DNA from: Halorussus lipolyticus
GTDB taxonomy: Archaea > Halobacteriota > Halobacteria > Halobacteriales > Haladaptataceae
Assembly: GCF_029338375.1 (NCBI RefSeq)
Contig: NZ_CP119804.1
Location: 2,066,955-2,130,954, forward strand
Reading direction: 5' to 3'
Length of the DNA stretch: 64,000 nucleotides
Both the position numbers and the translations under genes were made by a program. The notes under the pieces are model-generated. The model was not told where the DNA came from and made no database searches. It saw only the letters and a list, made by a program, of their open reading frames with translations. Below are positions 8,879 through 19,650 of this stretch, in pieces. Within the stretch, counting starts at the first letter, position 1; the number at the start of each line of letters is the position of its first letter.

Positions 8879-9052
8879 TTACACGTCGGCGTTGTAGAGC
8901 GTCCCGACGAAGAATCCGACCACGACGAGAAACGCGAGACTGGTCACGTCGAGGTCAAGCAGTTCCACTATCTGAAGAACGACGACGGCGGTCAGCAGGT
9001 AGCTGATGCGGTCGAGTTTCGCGCCGAGGACGGAGGCGTCGTCGCGGGGCAT
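8879..9052 (-). CDS. Small membrane protein, paralogue of the one at 3.4-3.6 kb
   Basis: 57 aa from the internal ATG at 9052 (MPRDDASVLGAKLDRISYLL). An upstream ATG at 9124 would add 24 polar residues, but comparison with the paralogue, where LDRI follows about 8 residues after the start, favours the short form. Two hydrophobic helices flank ELLDLDV, with a short tail ending LYNADV. Function unknown. It sits at the right margin of the AT-rich island, where GC returns to the chromosomal level. Confidence 0.6.
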   Translation of the reverse strand: MPRDDASVLGAKLDRISYLLTAVVVLQIVELLDLDVTSLAFLVVVGFFVGTLYNADV

Positions 9053-9205
9053 TAGCGTCCGCTTCGGAGGCCGGTTCAAAGGGTCGGTCTCCTCCGACCA
9101 GGGTTCAGCGGCGAAATCAGACAATCGTTTATAATTCTGAAGAACTGAAATACAATCTGTAGGAGTGGAATTACAATTGTCTCTCCCGCCAAAGCGACCT
9201 TCGGC

Positions 9206-10393
9206 CTACCGAAGCACTTCCCGCGCCGCTTCGACGCCGGCCTCGGTGTCCACGTCCTCGCCGGTCTCCTCGAACGCCTCGCCGATGGTCCGAATCCCGC
9301 GCAGAATCTGCTCGCTGGAGAGGTTGCCCATGTTGCTCACGCGGAAGATTTCGCCGCCGAGGTGGGCCTGTCCGCCGGAGATGGAGACGCCGCGGGCCTC
9401 CACGGCGTCGAAGAAGTCCTCGGGGTTCTCGCGGGTGTGGGCCGGGAGCGAGACGCCGGTCAGGGTGTTCGAGTACTCGGTGGCGTCGTTGCGCTCGGCG
9501 AACAACTCCAGTCCCATCGCGGTGAACGCCTCGCGGAAGGCCTCCGACTGCTCGCGGTGGCGCTCGATTCGCTCGGGCATGCCCTCCTCGACGATGTTCT
9601 CGACAGCGACCGCGAGGCCCCGGAACAGCGGGACGGCGCTGGTGAACGGCGTCTGGTGGGAGTCGGCCTTCCGGAGGTGCCAGTCTAAGTCCTCGTAGAA
9701 CGGCGCGGCATCGCCGTCGAACTGCTCCTGTGCGGCTTCAGTCGCGTACATCGCCGAGGTCCCCGGCGGCGCGGCCAGACACTTCTGGGCGTCGGTCACG
9801 GCCACGTCTACGTTCCAGTCGTCGATGCGGAACTCGTCGCCGCCGATGGAGGTCACGCCGTCCACGACGAACGTCGCGTCGTGTTCGTCTGCGATTTCAC
9901 CGACCTCCTCGACCGGGTTCAGCAGGCCCGTGGAGGTCTCGTTGTGGACCATCGTCACTACGTCGGTGTCGTCGTCCACCGTCTCGGCTACCGCGTCGAG
10001 GTCGATGGAGTGGCCCCACGTCGCCTCTACCGGGTCCACGGAGGCGTAGCGGTCCGCGATGCGCTTGAAGCGCCGTCCGAACTTGCCGTTGACCAGCGGG
10101 ACGACCTTCCCGTCCTTGTCCCGCCCGCTGAGTTCGCCGACGAGGTTGGCCACCGCGGCCTCCATCGCCATCGTCGCGGTCCCGTTGAAGATGAGCGCGG
10201 TCCCGTCGCTGGCGGTCTCCTCGGCGTCGAGCGTAGATTGGGTGAACACGTAGTCGAGAGCGTCTTGGGCGCGCTCGTAGACGGCCTCGAACTCGGCCGA
10301 CCGGTGGGATACCATCGGCTCACTCATCGCCTGTCGCACGTCCCGCGTCGTCGGGACTGGTCCGGGGTTCAGGAGGAGGAAGTCCTCTCGCAT
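9206..10393 (-). CDS. Alanine--glyoxylate / serine--pyruvate-type aminotransferase (class V)
   Basis: 395 aa, fold-type I PLP enzyme. Starts MREDFLLLNPGPVPTT, the class V opening, with the characteristic SHRSAEFEAVY, the cofactor aspartate in FVVDGVTSIGG, and the Schiff-base lysine in TDAQKCLAAPPG. Likely interconverts alanine or serine with glyoxylate or hydroxypyruvate. Related archaeal enzymes have been assigned to several pathways, so the exact amino acid is open. ATG 10393 is chosen over the 41-residue upstream extension because it begins exactly at the conserved N-terminus. Monocistronic. Confidence 0.87.
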   Translation of the reverse strand: MREDFLLLNPGPVPTTRDVRQAMSEPMVSHRSAEFEAVYERAQDALDYVFTQSTLDAEETASDGTALIFNGTATMAMEAAVANLVGELSGRDKDGKVVPLVNGKFGRRFKRIADRYASVDPVEATWGHSIDLDAVAETVDDDTDVVTMVHNETSTGLLNPVEEVGEIADEHDATFVVDGVTSIGGDEFRIDDWNVDVAVTDAQKCLAAPPGTSAMYATEAAQEQFDGDAAPFYEDLDWHLRKADSHQTPFTSAVPLFRGLAVAVENIVEEGMPERIERHREQSEAFREAFTAMGLELFAERNDATEYSNTLTGVSLPAHTRENPEDFFDAVEARGVSISGGQAHLGGEIFRVSNMGNLSSEQILRGIRTIGEAFEETGEDVDTEAGVEAAREVLR

Positions 10394-10563
10394 ACGCCCA
10401 TGGTGGTCCGGCCTCGGCTTAAGTACGCGGGGTCTTCGCAATTTCCGCCAAGTTCGTAGGGACCGATTGACTGCGCGAATCGACTGACCGCCCGAATCGC
10501 CCGCGAGTCGTGACAATCGAGGGCCAAAGTTTCCTTACCCGACCCCGGTGTACCTCGGACGCT

Positions 10564-10800
10564 ATGGCAGAATTCAGTGAGGACGACGAGGGGAAGTCAG
10601 TCGTCGCGGATGGCGAAGAAGTGGGAATCGTCTCCGAGGTCGAACACGGGACCGCTTACGTAGACCCCGACCCCGGAATCACCGACAAAATCAAGGCCAA
10701 ACTCGATTGGGGCGAGCGCGACGAGGACACCTATCCCTTGCAGGAGCAGGCCGTCGATAGCATCACGGACGACGAAATCCGGCTTCGAAGCAACCTCTAA
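10564..10800 (+). CDS. PRC-barrel domain protein
   Basis: 78 aa, entirely one PRC-barrel-like unit: DEGKSVVADGEEVGIVSEVE, then HGTAYVDPDPGITDKI and KLDWG. This pattern is very common in short haloarchaeal PRC-barrel proteins. PRC barrels bind RNA or protein partners; no specific role can be given. ATG 10564 gives the canonical N-terminus; an upstream start at 10510 is unlikely. Confidence 0.8.
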   Translation: MAEFSEDDEGKSVVADGEEVGIVSEVEHGTAYVDPDPGITDKIKAKLDWGERDEDTYPLQEQAVDSITDDEIRLRSNL

Positions 10801-10924
10801 TCCCGGTCCGAACACTTATTTAAGCTTTTTTATACCAACTGAGATTGAGTCCAATTTCGGTGTTACCGGTCGCATTTGGCCGGTTTGGTGTATAGAATCT
10901 TTAATTTAAATGTAGGAAAGATAT

Positions 10925-11500
10925 ATGTCGGCGCGACGGAGAGTTGGTGACATGACGCAGCTCGAAGCGTTCGACGACGATGTCGAAGTCGAAGGGCGGG
11001 CGGTACGGTCGATGTTGGAGGGCGTCGGTGAACTTTCTAGCGTCTTCGAGAAACGCATGCAAGAGACGCTCGACGAGAGAGGCATCGGGGAGCCACAGGC
11101 CGGCGAGTGGTACCCCCAAGAGGCGTACCTCGACGCGGTTGCCTCCATCGAGGACTCTATCGGCTCCCAGACCTTCCGGAACATCGGCAAGAAACTGCCG
11201 GAGAAGACGCCGATGCCGCCAGCAATCGACACGGTGGACGAGGCCCTCGAAGCGGTCGAGAAGGGCTACGAGATGAACCACCGCGGCGGCGACAGTGGAT
11301 ATTACGAGTTCGAGGACACAGGTGAGAACGAGAAGGTAGTCCACTGCAAGAACCCCTATCCCTGCGACCTCGACGTCGGCCTCATCACGGCCGTCGCCGA
11401 GGAGTTCAGTTCGGACAGCGCGATAGTCACTGTCGAAGAAGAAAGCGACGTCTGCCGCGACGACGGCGGCGACGAATGTATCTACAGAGTCTCGTGGTAA
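10925..11500 (+). CDS. V4R/heme-NO-binding-like sensor protein, partner of the downstream transducer
   Basis: 191 aa (or 182 aa from the second ATG at 10952). The pattern [20 protein letters not shown], then [16 protein letters not shown] and a C-terminal Cys-containing unit ([12 protein letters not shown] ... [18 protein letters not shown]) resembles bacterial one-domain sensors of the V4R/HNOB-like fold, where C-terminal cysteines bind metal or small molecules. No membrane segment or DNA-binding domain. The last base of its TAA overlaps the ATG of the chemotaxis transducer (TAATG), so the two are co-translated. An input protein for that transducer is inferred. Confidence 0.55.
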   Translation: MSARRRVGDMTQLEAFDDDVEVEGRAVRSMLEGVGELSSVFEKRMQETLDERGIGEPQAGEWYPQEAYLDAVASIEDSIGSQTFRNIGKKLPEKTPMPPAIDTVDEALEAVEKGYEMNHRGGDSGYYEFEDTGENEKVVHCKNPYPCDLDVGLITAVAEEFSSDSAIVTVEEESDVCRDDGGDECIYRVSW

Positions 11501-12945
11501 TGCCCCGAAATACAGAAGCTCACGGCGACGAAGGCGCAGAGTTCGAAGGAGAGTTTGTCCCGGCCGAAATCGAGCGTCCCTCGACGCTCGCGTCGGTCTC
11601 GGACGAGGACATCGACCGACTCCAAGGTCTCGACTTCGAGACAGCAGGCGACGAGGCGGTCGAGTCGGTGTACGAGGACATCGACGGTCCCGAACTGGAC
11701 GACGAAGACTCCTACACCGCCGAGGAACTCAAACGCGCTCAGAAAGAGCAGTTGGCCACGCTGGGCCGCGACGACGCCGAGGCCGAGGACCTCCTCAGAG
11801 ACCGCGTCCGAGGCAGTCAGTTGCACCAGATGGCCGACGTGTCGATGGCGGACCACCTCGGCATGTACGCCGCCTTCCAAGAGGCGGTCGTGCCGGAAAT
11901 CGTCTCGCAGGTGACCGCGGAGTTCGGTGACGCCGAGGAGGACGACGAAGCAATCGAGGAGGCCGTCCGAGAGACCGCCGAGCGCATGCAGGCCGTGACC
12001 CGAGCGACCACCCGCGACCTGCAACTCGCGGCCGACGCCTACGACGCCGACGACGGCGAGGACGACGAAGTGGAGAAGGCCGAGGAACTCCGGGAGACGC
12101 TGACCAAGGACGTGAAACCCGCCGTCGAGGAACTCCAGATGGCGACCTCAGACATCGCCGAGAACGCCGACGAAATCAACTCGCTGTCGGCGTCCCAGTC
12201 CCGGAAGATACGCGACCTCAACGAGGAGGTCGCCGACCTGAGCGCGACCACCCAAGAAATCGCGGCCAGCGCCGAGCAGGTCAACACCGTCAGCGACCGG
12301 GCAGAGGAACTCGCTGATGACGGCATCGACCACTCCCAAGAGGCCATCGAGGAGATGCACCGCGTCGAGGAGGCCCGTGCCAGCGTCGAATCCGAGTTCT
12401 CGACCCTACAGGAGAAAGTCGAGCGCATCGACGACGTGGTTGCAGTCATCAACGACATCGCCGACCAGACCAACGTGCTGGCGCTCAACGCCTCCATCGA
12501 GGCCGCCCGCGCCGGCGAGGCCGGGTCCGGATTCGCAGTCGTCGCCGAGGAGGTCAAGGAGTTGGCCGAGGAGACCCAGAACCACGCCGACGAAATCGAG
12601 GGCACCATCGGCGAGATTCAGCAGTACACCGACGACACCCTCGAAAGCCTCGACACGACCAGCCAGCGCGTCGAGAGCGGCACCGAGAGCGTCGAGGACG
12701 CCATGGAGATGTTCCAAGAGGTCGGCGAGGCCATCGCGGAGGTCTCCCACGGCATCGAGGAAGTCGCCGACGCGACCGACCAGCAGGCCCAGAGCGCCGA
12801 GGAGGTCGCCACCATGATAGACGAGGCCGCAAACGAGATGTCGGAGGTCTCCAGCGGGATGGAGACCATCACGGCCTCGAACGAGGAGTTGACCGCGCTG
12901 GTCAGCGGCATGGACGCCGCGGTCGATTCCGCAATCGACGAGTAA
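11500..12945 (+). CDS. Soluble globin-coupled methyl-accepting transducer (HemAT-like)
   Basis: 481 aa with no transmembrane helices. Residues about 30-185 resemble the globin-coupled sensor of Hem[22 protein letters not shown] followed by [19 protein letters not shown], where His of QLHQ is the candidate proximal heme ligand. Then comes a long coiled coil with the MCP hairpin tip [20 protein letters not shown] and ...[17 protein letters not shown], and Glu-rich methylation helices on both sides. It should signal oxygen or another gas to CheA/CheW for aerotaxis. The start is the ATG overlapping the previous stop; an upstream in-frame start would lie inside the partner gene. The signalling domain is certain, the globin assignment probable. 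Confidence 0.85.
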   Translation: MPRNTEAHGDEGAEFEGEFVPAEIERPSTLASVSDEDIDRLQGLDFETAGDEAVESVYEDIDGPELDDEDSYTAEELKRAQKEQLATLGRDDAEAEDLLRDRVRGSQLHQMADVSMADHLGMYAAFQEAVVPEIVSQVTAEFGDAEEDDEAIEEAVRETAERMQAVTRATTRDLQLAADAYDADDGEDDEVEKAEELRETLTKDVKPAVEELQMATSDIAENADEINSLSASQSRKIRDLNEEVADLSATTQEIAASAEQVNTVSDRAEELADDGIDHSQEAIEEMHRVEEARASVESEFSTLQEKVERIDDVVAVINDIADQTNVLALNASIEAARAGEAGSGFAVVAEEVKELAEETQNHADEIEGTIGEIQQYTDDTLESLDTTSQRVESGTESVEDAMEMFQEVGEAIAEVSHGIEEVADATDQQAQSAEEVATMIDEAANEMSEVSSGMETITASNEELTALVSGMDAAVDSAIDE

Positions 12946-12947
12946 CG

Positions 12948-13793
12948 CTATTCTATCTGCTCGGCCACCGCGTCGAGGTGGTCGAGACCCACGACCGCCA
13001 CCGTCTCGCCCTTCGACCGCAACGCTTCGAGTTTTTTTGCCATGCACTCCTCGCGGGTGTCGTCCCGGAGGCGGACCGGTTCTGGCGGGTCGAACGCCCG
13101 GAGGAGCGACTGGGAGCGCCGGGCTTGGGTTCGCTCGTCGCGGGCCTGCTCTGCGGGCGAATCCGACCGCGAGCAGTCGTGGTCAACCGGGTCGTCCACT
13201 TCGACCCGGAGAGAGGTCCGGTCGGCGACTTCGGCCGCGAGTCGGCAGGTCAGCGCGTGGCGAGTCACCGAGGCCACGCCCGAGGCGACCCGCCGGAGCG
13301 TCCCGAGCGACGTTCGCTCCGACCAGCAGTTTCTGGCGAGTCGCGCGAAGAACTCGGCCGTGGGCGCGTCGATGCCGACTACCTCGGCGTCGGCTTCGCG
13401 GGCCGATTGGGCCGCCGCGCTCATCTCGCCGCCGAACGCCGGCGGACTGCGGGAGTCGCGGGCGTAGGCCTCGTACAGCGGCGTAGCCACCGGCGGCGCT
13501 TCGAGTGCAACGACCTCGGGGTCGCGCTTGTTGACGACCGTTCGGACGCGATGGACGCTCGCCGGGTGGTCGTGGACGACGCCGACCAGCGTCACGTCGG
13601 CCTCGGGGTGGGCGACAGTGCGGACGTACTCGTCGTTCAAGCGGGGGTCGGCAGAGGTGTCGGCGAGTTCAGCGGAGTCGGCGGGTTCGGCGGCCGAGTC
13701 GGCCGAGCGAGACGGTTCGGCGGGCGATTCGAGGGAGTCGGGCGATTCGGAGGAGTCTGCGGGGAGGGACATCGGCTTGCGTGGCGGTATCAC
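12948..13793 (-). CDS. TraB/PrgY/GumN-like domain protein
   Basis: 281 aa. A low-complexity Ser/Pro/Glu/Ala leader (about residues 8-48, with repeated ESPxS, ADSAEP) precedes a TraB-like domain: VTLVGVVHDHPASVHRVRTV (the GTxHVSxxS-like strand-loop), VVALEAPP, GGEMSAAAQSAREADAEVVG, IDAPTAEFF, and the C-terminal RDDTREECMAKKLEAL plus VAVVGLDHLDAVAEQIE. TraB relatives are proposed metal-dependent proteases. A second start at 13772 (MSLPADSSES) would remove seven residues. Convergent with the transducer gene, only 2 bp apart. Confidence 0.65.
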   Translation of the reverse strand: MIPPRKPMSLPADSSESPDSLESPAEPSRSADSAAEPADSAELADTSADPRLNDEYVRTVAHPEADVTLVGVVHDHPASVHRVRTVVNKRDPEVVALEAPPVATPLYEAYARDSRSPPAFGGEMSAAAQSAREADAEVVGIDAPTAEFFARLARNCWSERTSLGTLRRVASGVASVTRHALTCRLAAEVADRTSLRVEVDDPVDHDCSRSDSPAEQARDERTQARRSQSLLRAFDPPEPVRLRDDTREECMAKKLEALRSKGETVAVVGLDHLDAVAEQIE

Positions 13794-13878
13794 GCACCCC
13801 TCATAGGTCGTTCGGTTTCGGTCCGAGCGCGGGGTACTCGCCGAGCTGAAGAAACAAATAGTTGTGGTAAAAAATTAA

Positions 13879-16065
<2,187 letters not shown>

Positions 16066-16073
16066 CGGGCGAC

Positions 16074-16550
16074 TTACGGCGGATTCGAGAGTGCATTCAC
16101 TTTTGCAGGGTCGCCCGTCGTCGCCGCGGCGTGCCAGCACTTGATGACCGCGAGCGTGACTCGTTTCACGTCCTCGTGTTCGATGCAGGACTCTCGATGT
16201 GCATCCAGATTTCCCGGCGGGTGGAAATGCTTGTCCGGGTAGTCGGGGCGGTTCTCCCAACCGAAGCGAAACTGGAGGCCCGTACCGTCTCGCTCGCCAG
16301 CGTTCGCATCTCTCCGGTCGTCCTCGACGTAGTGGTATCTGTAGCCGTGTTTCGTCCACCACGCCACGTCGAAACGCGACTGGTCGGCCCGAATCCCATC
16401 CCAGAGTTCGATTCGGAGTTCTTTCGGACCGACATCGTAGTCGGGAACCCACTCTACCGACTTCACGAGACCGTTGAGTCGATTTCTGAACGTCGTTTCG
16501 ACCGTTTCGAGTTTACTCCGGGATACTGTCCCCTTGTCCTCCCTACACAT
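16074..16550 (-). CDS. TumE-like toxin of a toxin-antitoxin pair (module 1)
   Basis: About 158 aa from ATG 16550 (MCREDKGTVSRSK); an in-frame ATG at 16562 adds four residues. The core LRIELWDG, DVAWWTKHGYRYHYVEDD, LQFRFGWENRPDYPDKHFHP and a His-containing C-terminus follows the layout of the TumE/DUF6516 family: a tyrosine/His YxYHY strand, an FRFxN strand and a final HxHxP motif. The start codon lies inside the end of the HTH gene (ATGTGTAG, 8-bp overlap), a typical toxin-antitoxin arrangement. The toxic activity is inferred from family and context. Confidence 0.6.
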   Translation of the reverse strand: MCREDKGTVSRSKLETVETTFRNRLNGLVKSVEWVPDYDVGPKELRIELWDGIRADQSRFDVAWWTKHGYRYHYVEDDRRDANAGERDGTGLQFRFGWENRPDYPDKHFHPPGNLDAHRESCIEHEDVKRVTLAVIKCWHAAATTGDPAKVNALSNPP

Positions 16551-17160
16551 GATTCGACGCATCGTATCCGTTAGCTACCGAATCGGCTCCGACGAGGTAC
16601 TCCGCCATCGATTGGGCCGCTTCGAGTCGATTCAGGTCGTCTTCGAGACTGCGCCACGTCGCCAAATCGTCCCACCCGGCGTCGTCGTCTGGGTCGAGAA
16701 CTTCTGCGAGTTCGTTCGGCGACTCCACGCCGTACTCGTCTTCGAGCGCCGCGATTCGCTCCTTCGCTCGTCGGATTTTCCCGTCGAGTTCGGCTGACGA
16801 GTGTTCGTCGGCGAGTTCGGCGACGCGGTTGATACGTCGCTGAGTCTGATTCCAGACGTACTCGACCGCGTTTCCGCGTCTCCGTTCGACCACCATCCCG
16901 GCCTCCACGAGGGGTTCGACGTGCTTGCGAACGGTGGGCTTCGTGGTGGCGGCGGCGTCGGCGATTTCTCCGGTCGTGTGCGGTTCGTAGGTGTTCTTCA
17001 GGACCGTGTGAATCCGCTGGAACGCGGTCGTAGACGCCTTCCACTCCTCGGTCACTGCTTCGTCCAGATTGTCGGGCGTCTCGCCGGACAGGTCCTCCGA
17101 GTCGAAGGGGTCGATGTCGGCTATCGATGGAGGTCCGTCGGCGTTCTCGTCAGTCGGCAT
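16543..17160 (-). CDS. DUF7342-type winged-helix protein, putative antitoxin (module 1)
   Basis: 205 aa. After an acidic N-terminus with DLSGETPDNLDEAVTEEWKA comes a winged helix-turn-helix (TTGEIADAAATTKPTVRKHV, EPLVEAGMVVERRR) and a helical C-terminal half (RRAKERIAALEDEYGVESP). This matches haloarchaeal HTH proteins that sit beside TumE-like proteins. It overlaps the toxin gene at its 3' end. It is first in the operon and its promoter carries a perfect inverted repeat at 17183-17212, so autoregulation by this protein is likely. Confidence 0.7.
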   Translation of the reverse strand: MPTDENADGPPSIADIDPFDSEDLSGETPDNLDEAVTEEWKASTTAFQRIHTVLKNTYEPHTTGEIADAAATTKPTVRKHVEPLVEAGMVVERRRGNAVEYVWNQTQRRINRVAELADEHSSAELDGKIRRAKERIAALEDEYGVESPNELAEVLDPDDDAGWDDLATWRSLEDDLNRLEAAQSMAEYLVGADSVANGYDASNHV

Positions 17161-17182
17161 ACGCGAAAGTACGCAAAGAAGA

Positions 17183-17212
17183 AAGAAATATTTTGGGTTG
17201 GAAATATTTCTT
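17183..17212. promoter_or_regulatory. Inverted-repeat operator upstream of TA module 1
   Basis: Perfect 11-bp arms AAGAAATATTT and AAATATTTCTT separated by TGGGTTGG. The repeat covers the region 23-52 bp upstream of the HTH start, where the TATA box of a leaderless promoter should lie (the arms themselves contain AAATATTT). This placement suits a repressor operator for the HTH protein. Confidence 0.6.
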
Positions 17213-17236
17213 CGATTAGCGAGGGTTCGGCCAGCG

Positions 17237-18121
17237 TCAGAGGTCCGCGTCTCGGAACACCAGATAGCCGAGCGCGGCCGGAACGAGCAACCAGAGCAGG
17301 AACTGGGCCAGCACCACCCAGTCCGAGAGGTAGAAGGGGGCTTGACCGAGTTCCTTCGAGATGAACTGGCGCTGGAGGCCGCGGACGCCGTAGAGGCGGG
17401 CCGAGAGAACGCTGTCGGCGTAGAGTCGGGTCACGAGGGTCTCGTAGGCCCGAACCGGGTTGAAGTACTTGAGGAACAGGCCGTACTTGACGAGCGTGAT
17501 GTTCTCCCACCCGAGACCCAACTTGTCGTTGAACACCAGCAGGACGCGCCGGACCTGCGTCCAGAGCATCGTGAAGACGACGTAGAGACCCACGGTCCCG
17601 AGCATCGCCCGGCGGTTCGTGGACGCCGCGGCCGAGACGCCGACGGCGACGTTGACGAACACGATGCCCAGCAGGAGCGTCAGGCCGACGAAGGCCAGAT
17701 ACTTCAGCGCCCCCACGTCGATGCCGTAGAGCGCCAGCACCACCGCGGCCAGCAACATTCCGACCAGAATCGGGAGCGCGAGGACGGTGCTACGCCCGAG
17801 GGTCTTGCCCGCCACCACGTCCTGTCGGGAGTGGGGAAGCGAGAGGAGTAGCTTCAGCGACCCCGACTCGCGCTCGCCGATGATAGAACTGTAGGCGACC
17901 ACGATGGCGACGATGGGGACCACGAGCGCGACGACGCGGTTCCCGAGCGTCGGGACGAACACCTCGGCGGTCAGCGACCCGCCGCCGCTCGACTCGACGC
18001 CGGACCCGATGAGGTACGCGCTCCCGACGAACAGGCCGAAGAAGATGGCCGACAGCGCCCAGAGCCACTTCGAGCGCACCGCGTCTTGGAAGTCCTTCCG
18101 GGCGATGGCCTGCCACGTCAT
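17237..18121 (-). CDS. ABC-2 type transporter permease
   Basis: 294 aa with about six hydrophobic segments. The N-terminal MTWQAIARKDFQDAVRSKWL is typical of haloarchaeal ABC-2 permeases of the NatB/NosY kind, with the conserved IGERESGSLKLLLSLPHSRQ loop after the second helix. Partner of the upstream ATPase, with which it shares a 4-bp ATGA overlap. Substrate unknown; ABC-2 systems export drugs, lipids, ions or peptides. It ends 77 bp before the TA-module promoter. Confidence 0.85.
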   Translation of the reverse strand: MTWQAIARKDFQDAVRSKWLWALSAIFFGLFVGSAYLIGSGVESSGGGSLTAEVFVPTLGNRVVALVVPIVAIVVAYSSIIGERESGSLKLLLSLPHSRQDVVAGKTLGRSTVLALPILVGMLLAAVVLALYGIDVGALKYLAFVGLTLLLGIVFVNVAVGVSAAASTNRRAMLGTVGLYVVFTMLWTQVRRVLLVFNDKLGLGWENITLVKYGLFLKYFNPVRAYETLVTRLYADSVLSARLYGVRGLQRQFISKELGQAPFYLSDWVVLAQFLLWLLVPAALGYLVFRDADL

Positions 18122-19041
18122 GCTTTCACCTCCTGTTTGTCGGTGGTGTAGGCCATGAACAGGTCTTCGAGCGAGGCCTCGTCGGTCTCGAAGTCCTCGA
18201 CTTCGACGCCCGCGTCTTCGAGCGTCGAGAGGACGCCGGTCTTTACGTCGCTCTCGCAGGAGATTTCGAGGCGACTTCCCGAATGACTGGCCTCCATGAC
18301 GCCCTCGATGCCGCGAACTTCGTCCAGCGCCCCGTCGGGAACCTCGCCGACCGTGACGTGAAGCACGGTGTCGGCGCTGGTGGTCTCGCGTAGGCCCTCG
18401 ATGGAGTCCTCGGCGACGAGTTGGCCGTCCCGGAGGATACCCACGCGGTCACAGACCGACTCGACCTGTCCGAGGATGTGCGACGAGAAGAAGACTGTCG
18501 TTCCCTTCTCGGCCTCCTCGCGCACGATGTCGCGCATCTGGCGGGCACCCTGCGGGTCGAGGCCGGTCGATGGTTCGTCCAGCACAAGCAGGTCGGGGTC
18601 GCCGACCAGCGCCATCCCGAGGACGAGACGCTGGGCCATCCCTTTGGAGTAGCCGCCGGCCTTCCGGTCGCCGTCACCGCCCGAGAGGCCGACGCGCTCC
18701 AGAATCTCGTCGGGGTTGTCGTCGGCGTCCTTCGATTCGATGGCGAATTCGAGGTGCTGTCTGCCGGTCAGTCGGTCGTACACCGAGAATCCCTCGGGGA
18801 GGACGCCGAGGTGTTCCCGGACCGTCACGCTCTCGTCGTGAACGTCGTGACCGAAGACCCGGACCTCGCCCTCGGTCGGGCGCACGAAGTCCAACAGGAT
18901 GTTGATGGTGGTGGACTTCCCCGCGCCGTTGGGGCCGAGGAAACCGAACACCTCGCCCTCCTCGACTTCGAAGGAGAGGTCGCGGACGGCGACCACGTCG
19001 CCGTACCGCTTGGTCACTCCGTCAATTTCGATGGCGGCCAT
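18118..19041 (-). CDS. ABC transporter ATP-binding protein
   Basis: 307 aa. Walker A GPNGAGKST, Q-loop region, signature GGYSKGMAQRL (a degenerate but functional type in ABC-2 ATPases), Walker B LLVLDEPSTGLDP and the switch His in FFSSHIL are all visible. A C-terminal extension of about 80 residues (VLHVTVGEVPDGALDEVRGI) is the usual DUF4162-like tail of this group. Energises the downstream permease. An export role for the RiPP cluster at 22-27 kb is possible but unsupported by position. Confidence 0.9.
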   Translation of the reverse strand: MAAIEIDGVTKRYGDVVAVRDLSFEVEEGEVFGFLGPNGAGKSTTINILLDFVRPTEGEVRVFGHDVHDESVTVREHLGVLPEGFSVYDRLTGRQHLEFAIESKDADDNPDEILERVGLSGGDGDRKAGGYSKGMAQRLVLGMALVGDPDLLVLDEPSTGLDPQGARQMRDIVREEAEKGTTVFFSSHILGQVESVCDRVGILRDGQLVAEDSIEGLRETTSADTVLHVTVGEVPDGALDEVRGIEGVMEASHSGSRLEISCESDVKTGVLSTLEDAGVEVEDFETDEASLEDLFMAYTTDKQEVKA

Positions 19042-19178
19042 AGTCGCGCCTTTTGCGCTCCCCTATGTAAACCCTTGTCTTATCGTGTCGGGCGTCGAAC
19101 GGAAAGGTGAACCGGGTGGGAAATAAAAATAGTTGTTAAGTATTCTTATATTTGTGCTAAAGAAATAGATAGTTGTCT

Positions 19179-19442
19179 TTATACCGCCTCGTCCGGGTCG
19201 TGCTGGTCGGCCATCTTCGTCGCCTCGGCGGCGTACCGCTCGCGGGTCTCGGGGTCCTCGACCGATTCGAGGTCGTCGGGGTCGGCCTCGGTGGCCGCGG
19301 TCACGTCCGCGCCCTGCTGGAGCATGTTCATCGAGCGTTGTTTGTGGAGACTCTGCTCGCCGTCCGTCGTGGCGTACACCAGCGAGATGAGGCCCTTGTC
19401 GGTGTACGTCCGCTCGACCAACCAGAGTTGCTCGTCGTCCAT
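19179..19442 (-). CDS. Conserved-looking small hypothetical protein (87 aa)
   Basis: Starts MDDEQLWLVERTYTDKGLIS at ATG 19442; the upstream 17-codon extension has no acidic haloarchaeal character. The first 45 residues form alternating strands (LVYATTDGEQSLHKQRSMNM) and the second half is acidic and helical (DPETRERYAAEATKMADQ). No recognised family and no signal peptide. It stands alone between the ABC operon and the next membrane protein. Confidence 0.5.
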   Translation of the reverse strand: MDDEQLWLVERTYTDKGLISLVYATTDGEQSLHKQRSMNMLQQGADVTAATEADPDDLESVEDPETRERYAAEATKMADQHDPDEAV

Positions 19443-19650
19443 ATCCGAACCTTTCCCGGAAGTGAGTTGAATCCTCCGGGACGAGTCTCCCACCGCCGAC
19501 CGACCTTTCCAGTTGTTGATACCGCCAGTAGCATTAAGAAGCGAAGCGACGTACCCGGATGTGAATGACAGACCACGGGTGGCATGAGCGCAGGGTGTAC
19601 GGAGTACCGGGTATCGGCCGTAATCGTCTTCACGGCGACTCGGCGACGTA

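Noticed and set aside
17237-19041. ABC-2 transporter as exporter of the RiPP product
   Set aside because: Separated from the cluster by three unrelated genes including uvrC and its own TA neighbour; no shared regulatory element.
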